Origin: Effrenium voratum
Taxonomy: Eukaryota > Sar > Dinophyceae > Suessiales > Symbiodiniaceae
Assembly (NCBI GenBank): GCA_963377175.1
Contig: CAUJNA010001469.1
Location: 423,501-487,500 of the forward strand
Length of the DNA stretch: 64,000 nucleotides
Direction: 5' to 3'
A program made the translations under genes and the position numbers. This document shows, piece after piece, positions 40,321 to 51,782 of this stretch. Numbering within the stretch: the stretch's first letter is position 1; each line of letters opens with the position of its first letter. The notes below the pieces were generated by a model. It did not search any database. It was not told where the DNA came from and worked only from the letters and a program-made list of their open reading frames with translations.

Positions 40321-40639
40321 AACCTTGGATCTAAGTAGAGCCCCTGGTTGATTTTCATCAGCGTCCTGGTGTCCTTTTTTGGTCGGGTTCATCGCTTTTT
40401 GAGGGAACACATCCACGGATGTATTAGTGTGGGGTATCTGGGGTCAACATTGACTCACTTCAGTCACTTGGGCTTGGACCGTTGTCAACAAAATGATTGG
40501 GCGTGGCGCAACCAGGGTTTCTTGCCTGGATGTTCGCCCAGGCAAGTGGTTAGCTAGCCACTGGGTCACAACCCACTAGGGGGGACTCATAAGTGCAATA
40601 GCCGGATAAAAATAGGTCAGGTTCTACTTAGATCCGGGT
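40321..40639. repeat. Family C element, copy 2 (composite)
   Basis: ACCTTGGATCTAAGTAGA at the left and TCTACTTAGATCCGGGT at the right are inverted termini. The 319-base interior contains a partial family A block (CACTTCAGTCACTTGGGC, about 40,449) and other repeat pieces, so it looks like nested insertions. Confidence 0.65.
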
Positions 40640-40839
40640 CCACACTACCCTACGCAGCCCTCCCTGAACTGCTCAGAAACATCCGGGCAGGCAGGAGACC
40701 CCAAGCCTCCGCCGCGGAATCAAATCTTGGTCTATGTTGTACATAAAGGGACGGCCTCCCTAAAAGATGCGGATTCTTCCAACAGTGACGCACCCCCACA
40801 AGGCGCGCTATGAAAAAAAAAAACAACTCGCTATTGGGG

Positions 40840-40925
40840 GGTGTTCCCTCCAGCAGTGATGAACGCCCTCTAAAAAGACACCGCGACCCTGTTGAAAATC
40901 AACCAAGGGGGTTCCTCCAAATGCG
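40840..40925 (+). repeat. Dispersed repeat I
   Basis: GGGTGTTCCCTCCAGCAGTG, CTCTAAAAAGACACCGCG and TTGAAAATCAACCAAGGG. A related copy is at 45,062-45,160 and a fragment near 17,850. Confidence 0.6.
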
Positions 40926-41690
40926 TTTTTTTTTGGGGCGTGAAGTCAACGCCTAAGAAAGCCTTGGAACACCATATTTATCACAACGAACCCAAGTCCA
41001 GATGATAATTCGGAGGGGTCTGCTTTTCACGAAGTGTGACACTGGCGTCCATCTGAACGTGGAGACCCGGAAGAAATCGCTTCCTGACATCTGCCGAAGG
41101 TTTGGATGTTCAGGATTTTAGATCACGACCGGATATACAGGGCAACTTTGTTTGTTTCCTTTTTGTTTCCCTTTACCATGCACCCAAAAGTGGTACCCTA
41201 AAACAACAACAACTATATTCTCGAATGGCCATGTCTTAACTGCGGGTTTTTGGTACACTCTATCTAGGCCGGAGTTAGTTGTTTGTTCCTCGAAAACTCA
41301 ATCCATTAGAGTTGTTTTTTGAAAAAAGCCTTCTTGTTGTTTAGGTAAGCATAAATTGGTGGTTTGGATTTGGATTTGAAGCCCTGGCTCTTGTCGAGGG
41401 TAAATGGGAAACCACCCCCGTTTCACGGCCAAACCACCAATCCAAACCACGAATTGGAGGGTAGATGATTGGCTAGTGTTGGAAGGAAAATCAATTGGAT
41501 GCCGATTTTGTTTGCCACAAACCCACTGGAACATGGTGGCCCAAGAGAAGAATCTCCGAACACATGGAAGACCTTTGTTTCGTTGTCTTTCTTTTTTAGG
41601 AGGGTCGGAGTAAAAGTCGCAACGGGTCATTCCGTTGAGAGGTGCTGTGTAGATGGGCAACATCAGGAAGGGCGATGGGCTTCTGCAGAG

Positions 41691-41726
41691 AAGATGGTGA
41701 ACCTAATTTTGCGAATAACCGCGGAG
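41691..41726 (+). CDS. Weak exon candidate
   Basis: After CTGCAGAG the frame KMVNLILRITAE ends at a GC donor (GCGGAG|gcgccg), phase 0. Short, and not supported by neighbours. Confidence 0.25.
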
Positions 41727-42086
41727 GCGCCGGTAGTTCCCAAATCCAAGTAAAGCCCAATCTAAGCACGGCCAACAACATTTTCACGTACAACAACAAG
41801 ATAACTTACAGCAACGTATGGGTTTGTCTTTTTGGAGTTGGTACACGTTGGTACCCTTTGTGTTTTGATTTCGGGAAACTAATAGGAACGCCGAAATGCA
41901 TTTTGGGGGTCCCCTTAAGAAACCTGCGTGCCCATATGATTTTGTTTGTGTAAACACAACTCGAGTCGCTTGCAAGTTGATGCTTGAGGCTGTTCTATGG
42001 ATGACGACAGATTCCAGGCGCGGAGCCTGGCAACTGCAAATCCACACGGATCCCAAGGGATATGAGGTTTGGTCCATCATTCATTT

Positions 42087-42190
42087 GGGGGTGTCTTTTT
42101 CTAGGGGATCCTTAGCATGTATTTTTGCTTTTCCTTTGGGTTTCTGTTGAACAACGACAAGAAAGACGTATCCTGAAAAACGACACCCTC
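42087..42190. repeat. Family B element
   Basis: GGGGGTGTCTTTTTCTAGGG at the left and CCTGAAAAACGACACCC at the right are inverted termini; the interior has TTTTCCTTTGGGTTTC. About 104 bases. Confidence 0.65.
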
Positions 42191-42386
42191 GTGTTTTTCC
42201 TTATTGCGGCCGTTGTTGGGATTGCGGGGCCCTTATTGGAGGGCCCTTGACAACCATACGAATTTGGTATGGGACCCGCCATTAAACGCTTTGCTGTTGT
42301 AGAGGGAAGAACGGGAAAATTGTCCTAATCTCCACACCCCCCGGGCTCCAAACCACTTTGCAAGTCAAGATTCCAAGCGCTGCCAG

Positions 42387-42510
42387 GTCAAGCTGGTGTT
42401 CGCCCAGGCGAAGCGGGGCATTCGCAGCTTGAACCGCGGCTACCGCACCCCCGACCCATCTCCAAGCCCTCTGCCGAAATGCACCAGAGCTGCAAGCAGC
42501 CGAACCTCAG
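42387..42510 (+). CDS. Exon candidate
   Basis: The acceptor is GCTGCCAG|GTC and a GT donor ACCTCAG|gttttg. The frame reads VKLVFAQAKRGIRSLNRGYR then TPDPSPSPLPKCTRAASSRT. AQAKR also occurs in exon 2 (PLAQAKRDFS). It ends one base into a codon. It may belong to the coiled-coil gene or to a second gene. Confidence 0.4.
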
Positions 42511-42865
42511 GTTTTGTCGTGTGTCTTGTTTGGAGTTGGTACTCGTGGTTGGGGTATTAGAGGGACACACGACGTTTTAAAAGACAAAGACACCCCACAT
42601 CGGTGTGTTTCATTCGATGGGTAGTTGTCCAATGTGTGCAGACCCCTATTTAGCACCGTGATGCTTCTGGACTTGGACCCACAGTTTGGATATTTGTTGG
42701 GCCAATACACTTAGGAAGTGAAGAGCTGATGAAAAGAGGCGAGCCAGGAGCGGCTTGATGGGCGCCCAAGATGGATCGACTGGTTCAGATGTCCCCACTT
42801 AGACCAAATCCGGATCACTTCCCCCCCGCAAGGTCGATTAATCCGGGGCCATAGCGTTTGTCCAG

Positions 42866-42906
42866 CTCCCTGTTTCGGCAAAGCAAGCTGCCGAACTGAT
42901 GATGAG
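42866..42906 (+). CDS. Weak exon candidate
   Basis: TTGTCCAG|CTC to GATGAG|gtcacc, reading LPVSAKQAAELMM. The splice sites are acceptable but the exon is short. Confidence 0.25.
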
Positions 42907-43396
42907 GTCACCGATTTGGGGGTAAATCGAGCTCATGAAGCTTAGGGGGTTCCTTTTGTCGAGTTCGGGAATTATTGTTTGTGCAGCCAAAGGGAGTCTC
43001 CTTCAAACATTGTTCTATTTGGTAGACTAGGTACGAAATAGAACCTGACAGCAAGTATAGTTTTCTGTGGATGTGAACCAATACTTGGGTGTTGCAACAA
43101 ACAGCCGACACCCAAAGAGTTTAGATATCCTGGTCGCTTTCCGCCCCAGTTGCTCGCTTTCCTTTTCCAAATCGCCCATTCCAGCACATACGACTGGATC
43201 CCAGGCGTTTCGCAAGAGGTAGGTAAAGACGCCATCTTCCTCCTGGTGTACGAAAGGGTGGTTGCAATGGTCACCAAAAGGTGCGTACGTAATAACCAAT
43301 GTTTGGTGCATGTTGCTTGGATGTTAGGACTTTAAACTGTTTGCCAACGAACGGGTTCTCCAATTAAACCACTAAAGGTTAAGAAGCTTTTAGCAG

Positions 43397-43620
43397 GGGA
43401 GCAGAAAGCAACCGAGCAAGTAGACATCACGAAAGTTTTGGTGCAAGCCCTCGGTTACCCAAAGCAACGGGTTCCAAGCAACCTGAGACGAGCCAAGGCA
43501 TGGCTCCGCAGGAGATCCTGGCTGCTTGGACTCGAATCCCGTGATGGCGTTGTGTATGGTTGGTCCTTGGTTCACCAGATTGCCATGTCGGCTTACAGGC
43601 AAGAGATCCCAGCTGGTTGA
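43397..43620 (+). CDS. Open frame, possible terminal exon
   Basis: After TTTAGCAG the frame reads EQKATEQVDITKVLVQALGY, then PKQRVPSNLRRAKAWLRRRS and onward to TGA. The first part is acidic and coil-like, the second basic with RRAKAWLRRR. If real it could be a C-terminus. No family recognised. Confidence 0.3.
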
Positions 43621-44500
43621 GTATGTCTTTTTTTTAATTATGTTTTCACCTCTTGGAGGGTTGCTCTGAGCAAGCCAACGGAAAATGCAGTTCCCAGTTA
43701 GTAAGCATGCAGTTCACCACATTGAAGTTCGGTTGATGCCAGCATCAACCATTTGAATATTTGGATTAGCTGCCATGTTTGTTGCTAAGGGACACAAGGA
43801 GACCGAAAGCCATATTGGGAGTCACTTACCCATGATTGAAGCGGCTCGTGGGCTATGGTCAAGTCCTTTGCGGCGGACGCTGGGACAACTGACCAGCGAA
43901 ACCTATGGACACGAGCCCACAACCTTCGGTCAAGTCCATGTTTCATTCGGGCATGGGTTAGTTTCTCCCAACATGAAGTGTCTTTTTTAGGATTCGGACT
44001 TGCCACAAAAAAAGATGTTTTTTTGTTTGGTTCTCTTTCGGAAGAATCAAAAGTGTGTACCCTCAAAAATACAGCACACCGATGTCCTACAGAGGTGGAC
44101 TGACGTTAACGTGCGAATGCGGGGAAGTCCTTCGGGGCGGATCCTGGCGGATCTTGGTGGTTCCTTGGCCCCGAACCCGAAGAATGTAAATACATGTGCT
44201 TTCAAGGCCTGCAAGGGCCTCTGTCAGAAAGCGGGCGGGTTGTCCCCAAGTCCAGGTTCCTTTGTACGGGTTGCGGAGGGCTTTGGGCCAAAACGGTCCG
44301 CTAGGGCCGGAGGAGAAAACATGCGGCCGAACGAATCTTGTCCGATCCTGGACTGAAACGGATGTAACATGACATCTGCACGCTATCCATCCCGGGAAGT
44401 GGTACTGGGCTTTTATAAAACGATTGGGTTGAGTTTTAAAAACCAAGCCAATGCAAGTGACGTTTTGTTATTCGACAACAACTTCCACTTACTGACGAAG

Positions 44501-44535
44501 GCAAGCCCGTGAAGGATACCACCCTTTCGGTTGAG
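44501..44535 (+). CDS. Weak exon candidate
   Basis: ACGAAG|GC AAG to GTTGAG|gtttca, reading KPVKDTTLSVE, ending in phase 0. The frame continues into family B-like sequence, so the donor is needed. Confidence 0.25.
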
Positions 44536-45061
44536 GTTTCACTCAAGTGGTGCATCACGGGGCCGCACAGATGTGTGGTAGGCTTGGGTTTCAATAAGGG
44601 GGGCACCCCATGCTTGGTTGCTTTAAAGGACAACCACGAGGAAAACCACCGTTTTGGTGGGCTTAAACAAAAGCTAAATTCCTCCTTGTGCGGGTTTGCC
44701 ATCACTTTTGATTCCCCGGTTCTGGATTCTTCTAACCATTCGAGCAGCTGGGTTCCGGTATCCATTTGGCTTCTTTGTGTCAACAACCAAAAAGGGTAAG
44801 CTTTAAAGACCCCGCCTTGAAAACACCGTTTGTGTGATTTGGGTGTTTCTCGAAATAGGGAAGCCCTAAAGATGGTTGGTTCCTTTTCGTTTCTCTGTTA
44901 AATAGTGACGACGGGGATCCTCTCTTTTGCGAAACCCACATGACCACGATAGGGGACCACCCAAATGACGTCCACCAAACTGTCGCCTATTGAAAGTTAC
45001 GTATACTTCGATAACCCCCATGAATGCTGACCCATGATTAATAAACCCGTCCCATTGTTAG

Positions 45062-45160
45062 GTGGGTGTTCCCTCCAGAAGTGATGAATCCCCACTAAAA
45101 GGGGACACCCCCCGATGAAAATCAACCAGGGGTTTATTATTCCGGGGTTAACATTACACA
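45062..45160 (+). repeat. Dispersed repeat I
   Basis: GGTGTTCCCTCCAGAAGTGA, CCACTAAAAGGGGACACC and GATGAAAATCAACCAGGG, matching 40,840-40,925. Confidence 0.6.
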
Positions 45161-45178
45161 CACCGGTTCGATTGCTAG

Positions 45179-45205
45179 GTGGACTCGTTGAACGATGTCG
45201 AGCTG
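45179..45205 (+). CDS. Micro-exon candidate
   Basis: TTGCTAG|GTG to GAGCTG|gtcggc: nine codons, VDSLNDVEL, phase 0. The sites are good but the exon is too short for certainty. A family A left end (CACTTCCTGGACTGTAGTC) follows at about 45,290 and a family B left half at 45,338. Confidence 0.3.
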
Positions 45206-45654
45206 GTCGGCCCATGTCCGATTTCTTCCTTCTCTCCATCCTATGCAACTTGGCGCGTTGATCTCCACGCCTTTTCTATGCACTTCCTCACTTCCTGGAC
45301 TGTAGTCACTTTTTGGGTTTGGGCTGTTTGCACCATGTTCCTTTTTGAGGGTACCCCTTTTTGGTTGGTTTTACAGGGAAGTCAAAAGGAAAGCAACCCT
45401 TTTTGGGGAGGTTCGAATCGTAAACATGACTCCATTTTAGTGGTAGTCAATCAGCTTGGACTATGGCAAGTCCTCCAAGGCAGTAGGTAGGCGTTTTTGG
45501 AGTTGCCACTTTCTGTGATAAGGTCCCCGTTGGGTGATAAAGACCCCTGTTGCTCCATCCTCTACAAGACCTTGTGAAAGGAAATCTTCGCTGGTCCTGT
45601 ACACGCTCTCTTGGGAGGATCTTACGGACCAGTGCAAGACATCTTTGGAGTTTT

Positions 45655-45789
45655 GCGAGTTTTGTGCGCAAAGTTTCTTTTGAAAGGATTTCTTGGCAAG
45701 ATCCTCTTGTGGCTGTGAACAAACCCTCGCACGTGTCTCTCAAGCCAAGGAAGGACGCTCTGATGAGGGAACTCGCTCCCGCCGTCTGA
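45655..45789 (+). CDS. Possible RluA/TruC-type pseudouridine synthase fragment
   Basis: The frame reads FVRKVSFERISWQDPLVAVN then KPSHVSLKPRKDALMREL and a TGA. I..QD.LVAVNKPS.VS resembles the segment at the start of RluA/TruC catalytic domains (a pattern of D, L, V, NKP, then G/H). These enzymes make pseudouridine in RNA. The catalytic HRLD segment is not in this exon. The frame closes with TGA shortly after, so it would need a donor before that. The match is by eye, over about 20 residues. Confidence 0.35.
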   Translation, partial: ASFVRKVSFERISWQDPLVAVNKPSHVSLKPRKDALMRELAPAV

Positions 45790-47100
45790 GCCGCGAAGAA
45801 CCCTGGAATGTGGCTCGGCCAACCCTTTCTCAGTTGCCCAAAGCCGACCTTTTGACCTTTCGCTTGTCCTATGTTGGCTGACATTTAGATACTTATGAAA
45901 TCCCTGGAACGGAAAACAATGCTTTTTGCGTCGTTGTTCATTTTTCTGGCGGCGGGGAGTTTAGTGCTTGTCGAGTTTTTAAAGAGGTGAAACAAATGGA
46001 TCAGGAGTGATCAAATGTTTGAACCGTGTCTGAAATTGAAAACGGTCTTGATGAGGGAATTGTGAGTGGTGGAGGTTAGCGTCAGTGGGTAGAATGTCTT
46101 TTCCGCGGCAGTGCATGGACAAATCACCGAGGTCCAAGCAGTCATGAATTTGTTCCATTCGATAGGGTTTTCGGTCCGCTTTCTCAAATCAGGAAGGCCC
46201 TTCAAAGTGACAAGTTAGTCATACAGATGGCCCATGTTTGCATCGCAGCGCAAACCAGGGACCCTCAAATGTATACTCAAATGGTATAGACTGAGGTATG
46301 TTTGCTGTTTCGCTGGTACTTGTGGTTTGTTTAAAACAAGTTTCGGCGGGACCTAGGCGAGCTTAATCGCTAACTGTCCTATGTCTAGGCGGAACAGGTA
46401 CCTTTTGACAGTGCCTTTTGTGGCTGCACATGGCTACAAATGGGTCGTCTTTTTCTGGGGTGCTGGCCCATTTAGGGTGTTCGAAAAGGCAACCAAAAGG
46501 AAAATCCACAAATTTACCATATCTTGCGAGAAATGTGGGTCTGTTTTGAAGAAGGGCACGCCGCAAAATGTTAGTTTTTGTTGGTCTTCCCTTTAAAACC
46601 ACTCCACGAAATTGTACCCTTTTGACTCGAGGCGCCCCTTCGGTCGATGGGCATGGGTGTGTGGGGCATTCCGCCCCTCCACCCTCGCCTCCAAACAGGG
46701 TACCCTTTTTGGCAACATAGAGGTCAGGAAAGGCTGCATTAAACAGGGCCCCGCGAAATCTGCGAATCGAGGAGCGTATTCGCACGCCGTCTCCGGTTAT
46801 GGAAAGCCCATACAGGAGCGAGTGCAGACAGGTTGGTAGGGAGCGTCTTCCCAGACTGCCTTGACTGCACGAAACTGGCATCTCTAGACTCAATTCATGT
46901 TATGTGATTGTGAACGAAGTACGACGCAAATATGATATGAGTATGTTGAGTTGGGTGGAGGGGAAGCCGAGGTCAAAGTGTTCGGCTCTTTAAAGTGCTG
47001 GTCTTCTTTTCAAGGTGTGCCCGGTGGCAAAAGTGTTGCCACCCTGCAGACGTGATGAGTCCTGACTGCATTCGCGCAGGTTGAATCCTATTGTCTAAGC

Positions 47101-47235
47101 ATGGTTGTGGGAACTACGTTTCATGAACCAAATGTTGCACCACTTGGTAGGTGGCTGGTGGAAGCTGACTCAAGGGGATGCACCATTGTGAGCCATACCC
47201 GCGTACCTCAAGTATATTCTGACCTCGCAAGGGTT
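47101..47235 (+). CDS. Weak exon candidate
   Basis: Open frame MVVGTTFHEPNVAPLGRWLV then EADSRGCTIVSH, moderately codon-like and followed by GT-containing sequence (CAAG|ggtttt). The opposite strand is also open. No family recognised. Confidence 0.2.
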
Positions 47236-47365
47236 TTTTTGCTTGTTGTGTGCAGTGTGCACTTTTTGCTGCCGGTGAAAGGGCCCGCTTTACGACCATC
47301 AAATGCTAAAAGGGTATCTCTTTTTGTTCGCATAGCCACTCGAAGCATTGTGATTCGACCATTGG

Positions 47366-47420
47366 GCATTTTCAGGCATGGGTTTTGGAGGTATGGTGGA
47401 GCATCCATACCTCCAGAAGC
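47366..47420. repeat. Family G terminus
   Basis: GGGCATTTTCAGGCATGGGT then TTTGGAGGTATGG is the inverse of the right end of family G, followed by CATCCATACCTCC, so the piece itself folds back. Confidence 0.55.
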
Positions 47421-47424
47421 ATCA

Positions 47425-47506
47425 AGGGACCCCCAAAACATGGCGGCTTTCTTTTTGATTTCCCGTTTAAACCACCGAAAAGGGGTACCCTCAAAAAGAC
47501 ACACCC
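47425..47506. repeat. Family B element, reverse orientation
   Basis: CTTTTTGATTTCCCGTTTAA, GAAAAGGGGTACCCTC and AAAAAGACACACCC, i.e. family B read from its right strand. It ends 33 bases before an exon candidate. Confidence 0.65.
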
Positions 47507-47539
47507 ACGATGCCAACCTGGCGCATGCCCAACCGCCAG

Positions 47540-47650
47540 GACCGGGTCATTGGGCTTCTTCAACCCTCCGGGGCAGTACTCCGCTATGCCGCGTGGAATG
47601 CTTTTGCGAAACTGACGGCCCGCTTTGCGCCCGCTTCATGCTCATTAACT
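47540..47650 (+). CDS. Exon candidate; possible continuation of the RluA-like fragment
   Basis: After ACCGCCAG the frame reads DRVIGLLQPSGAVLRYAAWN then AFAKLTARFAP. In RluA enzymes the catalytic motif is HRLDR.TSGLLL followed by about 15 residues and a helix ending in QF. A split between L and D would place DRVIGLL here. The TSG part is not conserved, so this is speculative. Confidence 0.25.
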
Positions 47651-48325
47651 TTAGATAGCGAACCCATTCCAGTGGATCCTAGGCAAGCCACCAAAGTAGG
47701 GCTTTTAAAGGGTGGGTCCCTTGGTTACCAACTATAATATAGGGAACTGGAATCACAGGGTATAGTAAAATCACGCTTTAGACTACGCTTTGAGACATTC
47801 TTTTAAGTATAGACAACAGTCTATTTGCATGACATGTTCACGTATGGCGTGCAGTTGGTAAAGGGACAGCTGATCATTAGTAGCTAATGCTGGTTTGTGG
47901 ACTTTAGTAGGTGGTTCTACTTCCCAAAAAGCTTTGAAAGGCCTGTATACGATTGGGACTTGGCTCTGGTATACGGAAGCCGAAGCCCTCGAGTCCCAGT
48001 TTGTTTTCAGGGGAACTGACCCCGGCCTTGAGTTGCACACCGATCCGCCTCTTTGGCTTGAGCGATTCCACCGGGAAAATGGGGTGGGTGGGTTACAAGC
48101 AACTTTATGTAGGTCGGGGGCTTATCCGGTGAATTACTAACTTGGCAACGAACACAGTACTTGGGTTGAGGATCCAATCCCCTTTTTCTTTCCCAAAGGG
48201 CACTTCCCAAAGGGCACCTCCCAAACGGCACGGTCTTTCTCTAGGCCTTACGGCCCGAATCGGGCCCGAGCCGTCGCAAGGCAAGCCCCCTTTCAGAAGC
48301 GAAGCCTGAAGGGCAGCGTAGCCAA

Positions 48326-48425
48326 CTCACTTAGCTCATGGACTTCAGTCACTTTTGGGTTTGGTCCATTTGTGGTGGGAAATAAGAAGTTTGGACTTTG
48401 TTGCCCAATCCACTCAGGAAGCGAG
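48326..48425. repeat. Family A element with 4-bp target duplication
   Basis: CTCACTTAGCTCATGGACTT at the left and TCCACTCAGGAAGCGAG at the right. The 100-base copy is close to the consensus and is flanked on both sides by CCAA. Confidence 0.8.
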
Positions 48426-49450
48426 CCAAACAAGATCAATTTTAAGGCACTTTTTCACTACCCAGATTGACATAGAGCATTTTGTTTGGCCACGGTCAGC
48501 GTTACCACCCTTGTTCCCAAATGGATAGACGGGACATTTAAGCCGAACCTCAAGTAAAGTCCCCTACAGTATGCCCTATCAGCTGCCTCACCCTTCGTTC
48601 ACCCTGGTTTCGTGGTTGCGTGTAGTCTTGCTTGCAATATCTAAAGTCCCCTACCAACCCCTACCAACATGCCCCTTTGTTGTCTCGGTTTCCTGCTGCA
48701 CGAAACCAGTGGGGTGCAAGCTAACGGAAAAGGTACTTGATGGATACGTACCTCACCTTACCAACCACTCGCGAGGAGGTTCCTATTGAAACCTCAAGTG
48801 GTTGGTTTAAGGAAATTATTCTGACTTTGAATAACCCAAGTTTCTGCTGGAACCGGTAAAACCTGCTCCAACTTTGTTCGGGTGTGGCGGTTCAGCAACC
48901 ACACAGCTGTTCACAGAAACCAGCTCCAAGTTTTTGTGGTCAATCCCTCAAAGGAATCCTTAACATTGTTTCCCAAATCCCCGTTTATAGGTATCATAGA
49001 AGTGGGCATTTGGTGCGTTTTCAACAAGACTTCTTGTCTTGCAAGGCTTCTTCCAAAACCCGCCTTTCAGCTTCGCATGTTTCTGTTCCTGGACGTTACT
49101 TGTTTTGAAAACCATTTGAGTGGTAACCCAACGTCTGGACTTGTTTGAGCTCATTTTCCGGGTCAACTATAAATGCGTTTACCTCATCAAATAGCGCCTG
49201 TTCCACCGGGCTAATCTTTGAGGCCGCCCCCCCAAACCCCCCTCCAACACACACCCGGGTTGAAAGCCACAGCTTGTGGTAGCGGGCAAGGGAAGTTACC
49301 CATTGTGGCACCGGTCTCCATTTTCTTTTGTGACAAACCGGGGTGTGCTGGGCGGACGAAACCGAGGCCTTCGCTAACACATGCCTTCTCTTGCCCCGTG
49401 AGCATGGACTGTGTCAGGGCCTGAGTTGCTGAACTTGGAAGTCGCCTTCG
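48426..49450. other. No gene recognised
   Basis: About 1 kb of mixed-composition sequence with only overlapping short frames on both strands. A decayed family A core lies around 49,085-49,150 (CTGGACGTTACTTG, CATTTGAGTGGTAACC). Nothing else could be supported. Confidence 0.5.
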
Positions 49451-49516
49451 GTTCCCGACGCTACGGTCCTTAGACTCTTAGACTCTTAGACCTCCATTTG
49501 CCTAAGAATATGTTTT

Positions 49517-49568
49517 ATGTCCCCCTGTTGGTTGTATGCGGGGAATCTATCACTGCTGGAAATATTAT
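49517..49568 (+). repeat. Dispersed repeat H
   Basis: CCCCCTGTTGGTTGTATGCG then GGAATCTATCACTGCTGG and AAATATTAT. It ends where the satellite region begins. Confidence 0.55.
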
Positions 49569-50337
49569 TTACACGCTGACGCGACACAGCCGGCCACCGA
49601 GCACCTTGCCCTGCTCGTTCTGTCACTTCCCTTTCCTGTAAGTCCGATTAGTAGATGTTAAGATTTTCAGATTCTAAAAACTTTGAGATTCTAAGGGTCT
49701 CAGATTTGAAGACTGTCGGAATTTAAGGTTCAATGGTTTAAGAATTAAGGTTTTAAGATTCAAAGATTTAAAGTTTTTGAAGGTTATAACAGCCAGGCCA
49801 TTGCCCAGCCATTTTCCATCTAATATCAGATTTCGAAAGCTTTAAGATTTTATTTTCCGGAGATTTTCAGATTTGGCGACTTTCGGAATTTAAGATTTTA
49901 AGATCTCAAGATTTCAAGGCTTCAAAGTTTCAAGATTATGAGTTTAAGGAATTTAAAATATAGCCCGGATTGAAGGAATTTTATTATATTTTACTTGTTT
50001 ATGAAGTTAAGATTTTCAGATTGCTATAGTTCGAGATTTAAAGAATTTAAGTTTTGAAAGCTTTTCAGATTCTGAGATTTTAAGACTTTGAGAATTTAGG
50101 AAGTTCATATTTTTAGATTTTAACATCTGAAGATTCAAAGATATTCGGGTTTTAAGAAGTCAAGATTCGAAGACTTTAGGATGTTTATATTTTCAGATTG
50201 TAAGTTTAAGATCTTGAGGTTTCAAGATTTCCAAATTTCAAGAGTAAGAGTTTAAGACTGTAGGAATTTCATATTTTAAGAGTTTAAGATCGCAAGATTC
50301 TAAGACATAAGGGTTTTAAGATTTCAAGATTCGAAGA

Positions 50338-51086
50338 CTTTAGGATGTTTTTATATTTTCAGATTTTAAGATTCTAAGTTCGAAGATTTTAAGATCTCGA
50401 GATTCTAAGATTGATTGTTAGATTTTAATTTAAGATTTTAAGAATCTAAGACTTTAGGATTTTGAGATTTCAATCCAGGCCATTTTCCATCCATTTTCCA
50501 TCCACTTTAAGATTTTAAGATTTTCAGGTTGCACGTTTTCGGCAAAGTTGGCCCGACTTAGGGGACAACATCCCCAGCATCCCCCGAGACTAGGATGTTT
50601 TTAAAATTTTCAGATTTTAAGATTCTAAGTTCGAAGATTTTAAGATCTCGAGATTCTAAGATTGATTGTTAGATTTTAATTTAAGATTTTAAGAATCTAA
50701 GACTGTAGGATTTTGAGATTTCAATCCAGGCCATTTTCCATCCATTTTCCATCCGCTTTAAGATTTTAAGATTTTCAGGTTGCACGTTTTCGGCAAAGTT
50801 GGCCCGACTTAGGGGACAACATCCCCAGCATCCCCCGAGACTTTAGGATGTTTTTATATTTTCAGATTTTAAGATTCTAAGTTCGAAGATTTTAAGATCT
50901 CGAGATTCTAAGATTGATTGTTAGATTTTAATTTAAGATTTTAAGAATCTAAGACTTTAGGATTTTGAGATTTCAATCCAGGCCATTTTCCATCCATTTT
51001 CCATCCACTTTAAGATTTTAAGATTTTCAGGTTGCACGTTTTCGGCAAAGTTGGCTCGACTTAGGGGACAACATCCCCAGCATCCC
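50338..51086. repeat. Three tandem units of about 248 bp
   Basis: Units begin near 50,338, 50,589 and 50,841, each running from ..TAGGATGTTTTTA.. to GGGGACAACATCCCCAGCAT. The homologous place in the second large repeat (52,880-53,120) has only one unit, so copy number differs between otherwise equal blocks. Confidence 0.85.
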
Positions 51087-51465
51087 CCGCATCACCGGCA
51101 TCATCCGCATCAATGTCCGCCAAGGATGCGGATGATGCAGGTGATGCCGGGGATGTTGTCCACTATGGGCACCCCCCAAAAAACACTCGTTTTTTGACTC
51201 CGCGGGGAGATGCTCAAAAAGCCGCCAAAAATCGCCTGAACAAATCCGCAAATCCTTCGCCCCTTATAAGGGTGGGCCCAGCTTGGCGCAGCGCAAAAGT
51301 TCGGCGGTGGGTCGGCGGCATGGGGCGGACGGCCTTATACCTGGAGGTAGGCCCTGCGGGCCTAGGCCTTCGGCGATGTCACGGACCACGGGGTCAGGGG
51401 CCCCCGGTGGCCGGATTTGCACGCTGACGCGACACAGCCGGCCACCGGGCACCTTTTCCTTGAAT
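51010..51465. repeat. Satellite GC-rich core, copy 1
   Basis: It contains, in order: a hairpin (51,066-51,161) with arms GGACAACATCCCC and GGGGATGTTGTCC; CTCGTTTTTTGACTCCGCGG; the palindrome CCCTTATAAGGG (51,261-51,272); GGCATGGGGCGGACGGCCTT; and TGACGCGACACAGCCGGCCA. Short open frames share SANPSPLIR but differ by indels between copies. Confidence 0.8.
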
Positions 51466-51782
51466 TCCCGTTAGCTTCCGGGATTTGAACTTTGCTTCCT
51501 TTGCATGTCTTCCCTGCATGTCCGACAAATTCTGGCATGTCCCTTCACTTCCTTTTCCTTGAGCGCCCCTTCATTCGCATTCCTTTCCCTGAGTTTATTG
51601 TAGTTCTCGCGACTTCAACCTCGCTTCCCATGTCACGTCACTTTCCCGCACATCTCTTCAATTCTCTTCGTTTCCCATAATTTCACAGTTTCTTTTCGTT
51701 ACCGTTCTCCGGTTCCCTTCGCGTTCTGCCCTTGCATTTTGCTCACTTCCAGTCACTCCTTTTTCTGCAATTTTCAGCCCCT

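Noticed and set aside
47101..47658. 185-codon plus frame as a single gene
   Set aside because: It crosses a family G terminus and a family B element; only its first part and a different frame near 47.54 kb remain as weak exon candidates.
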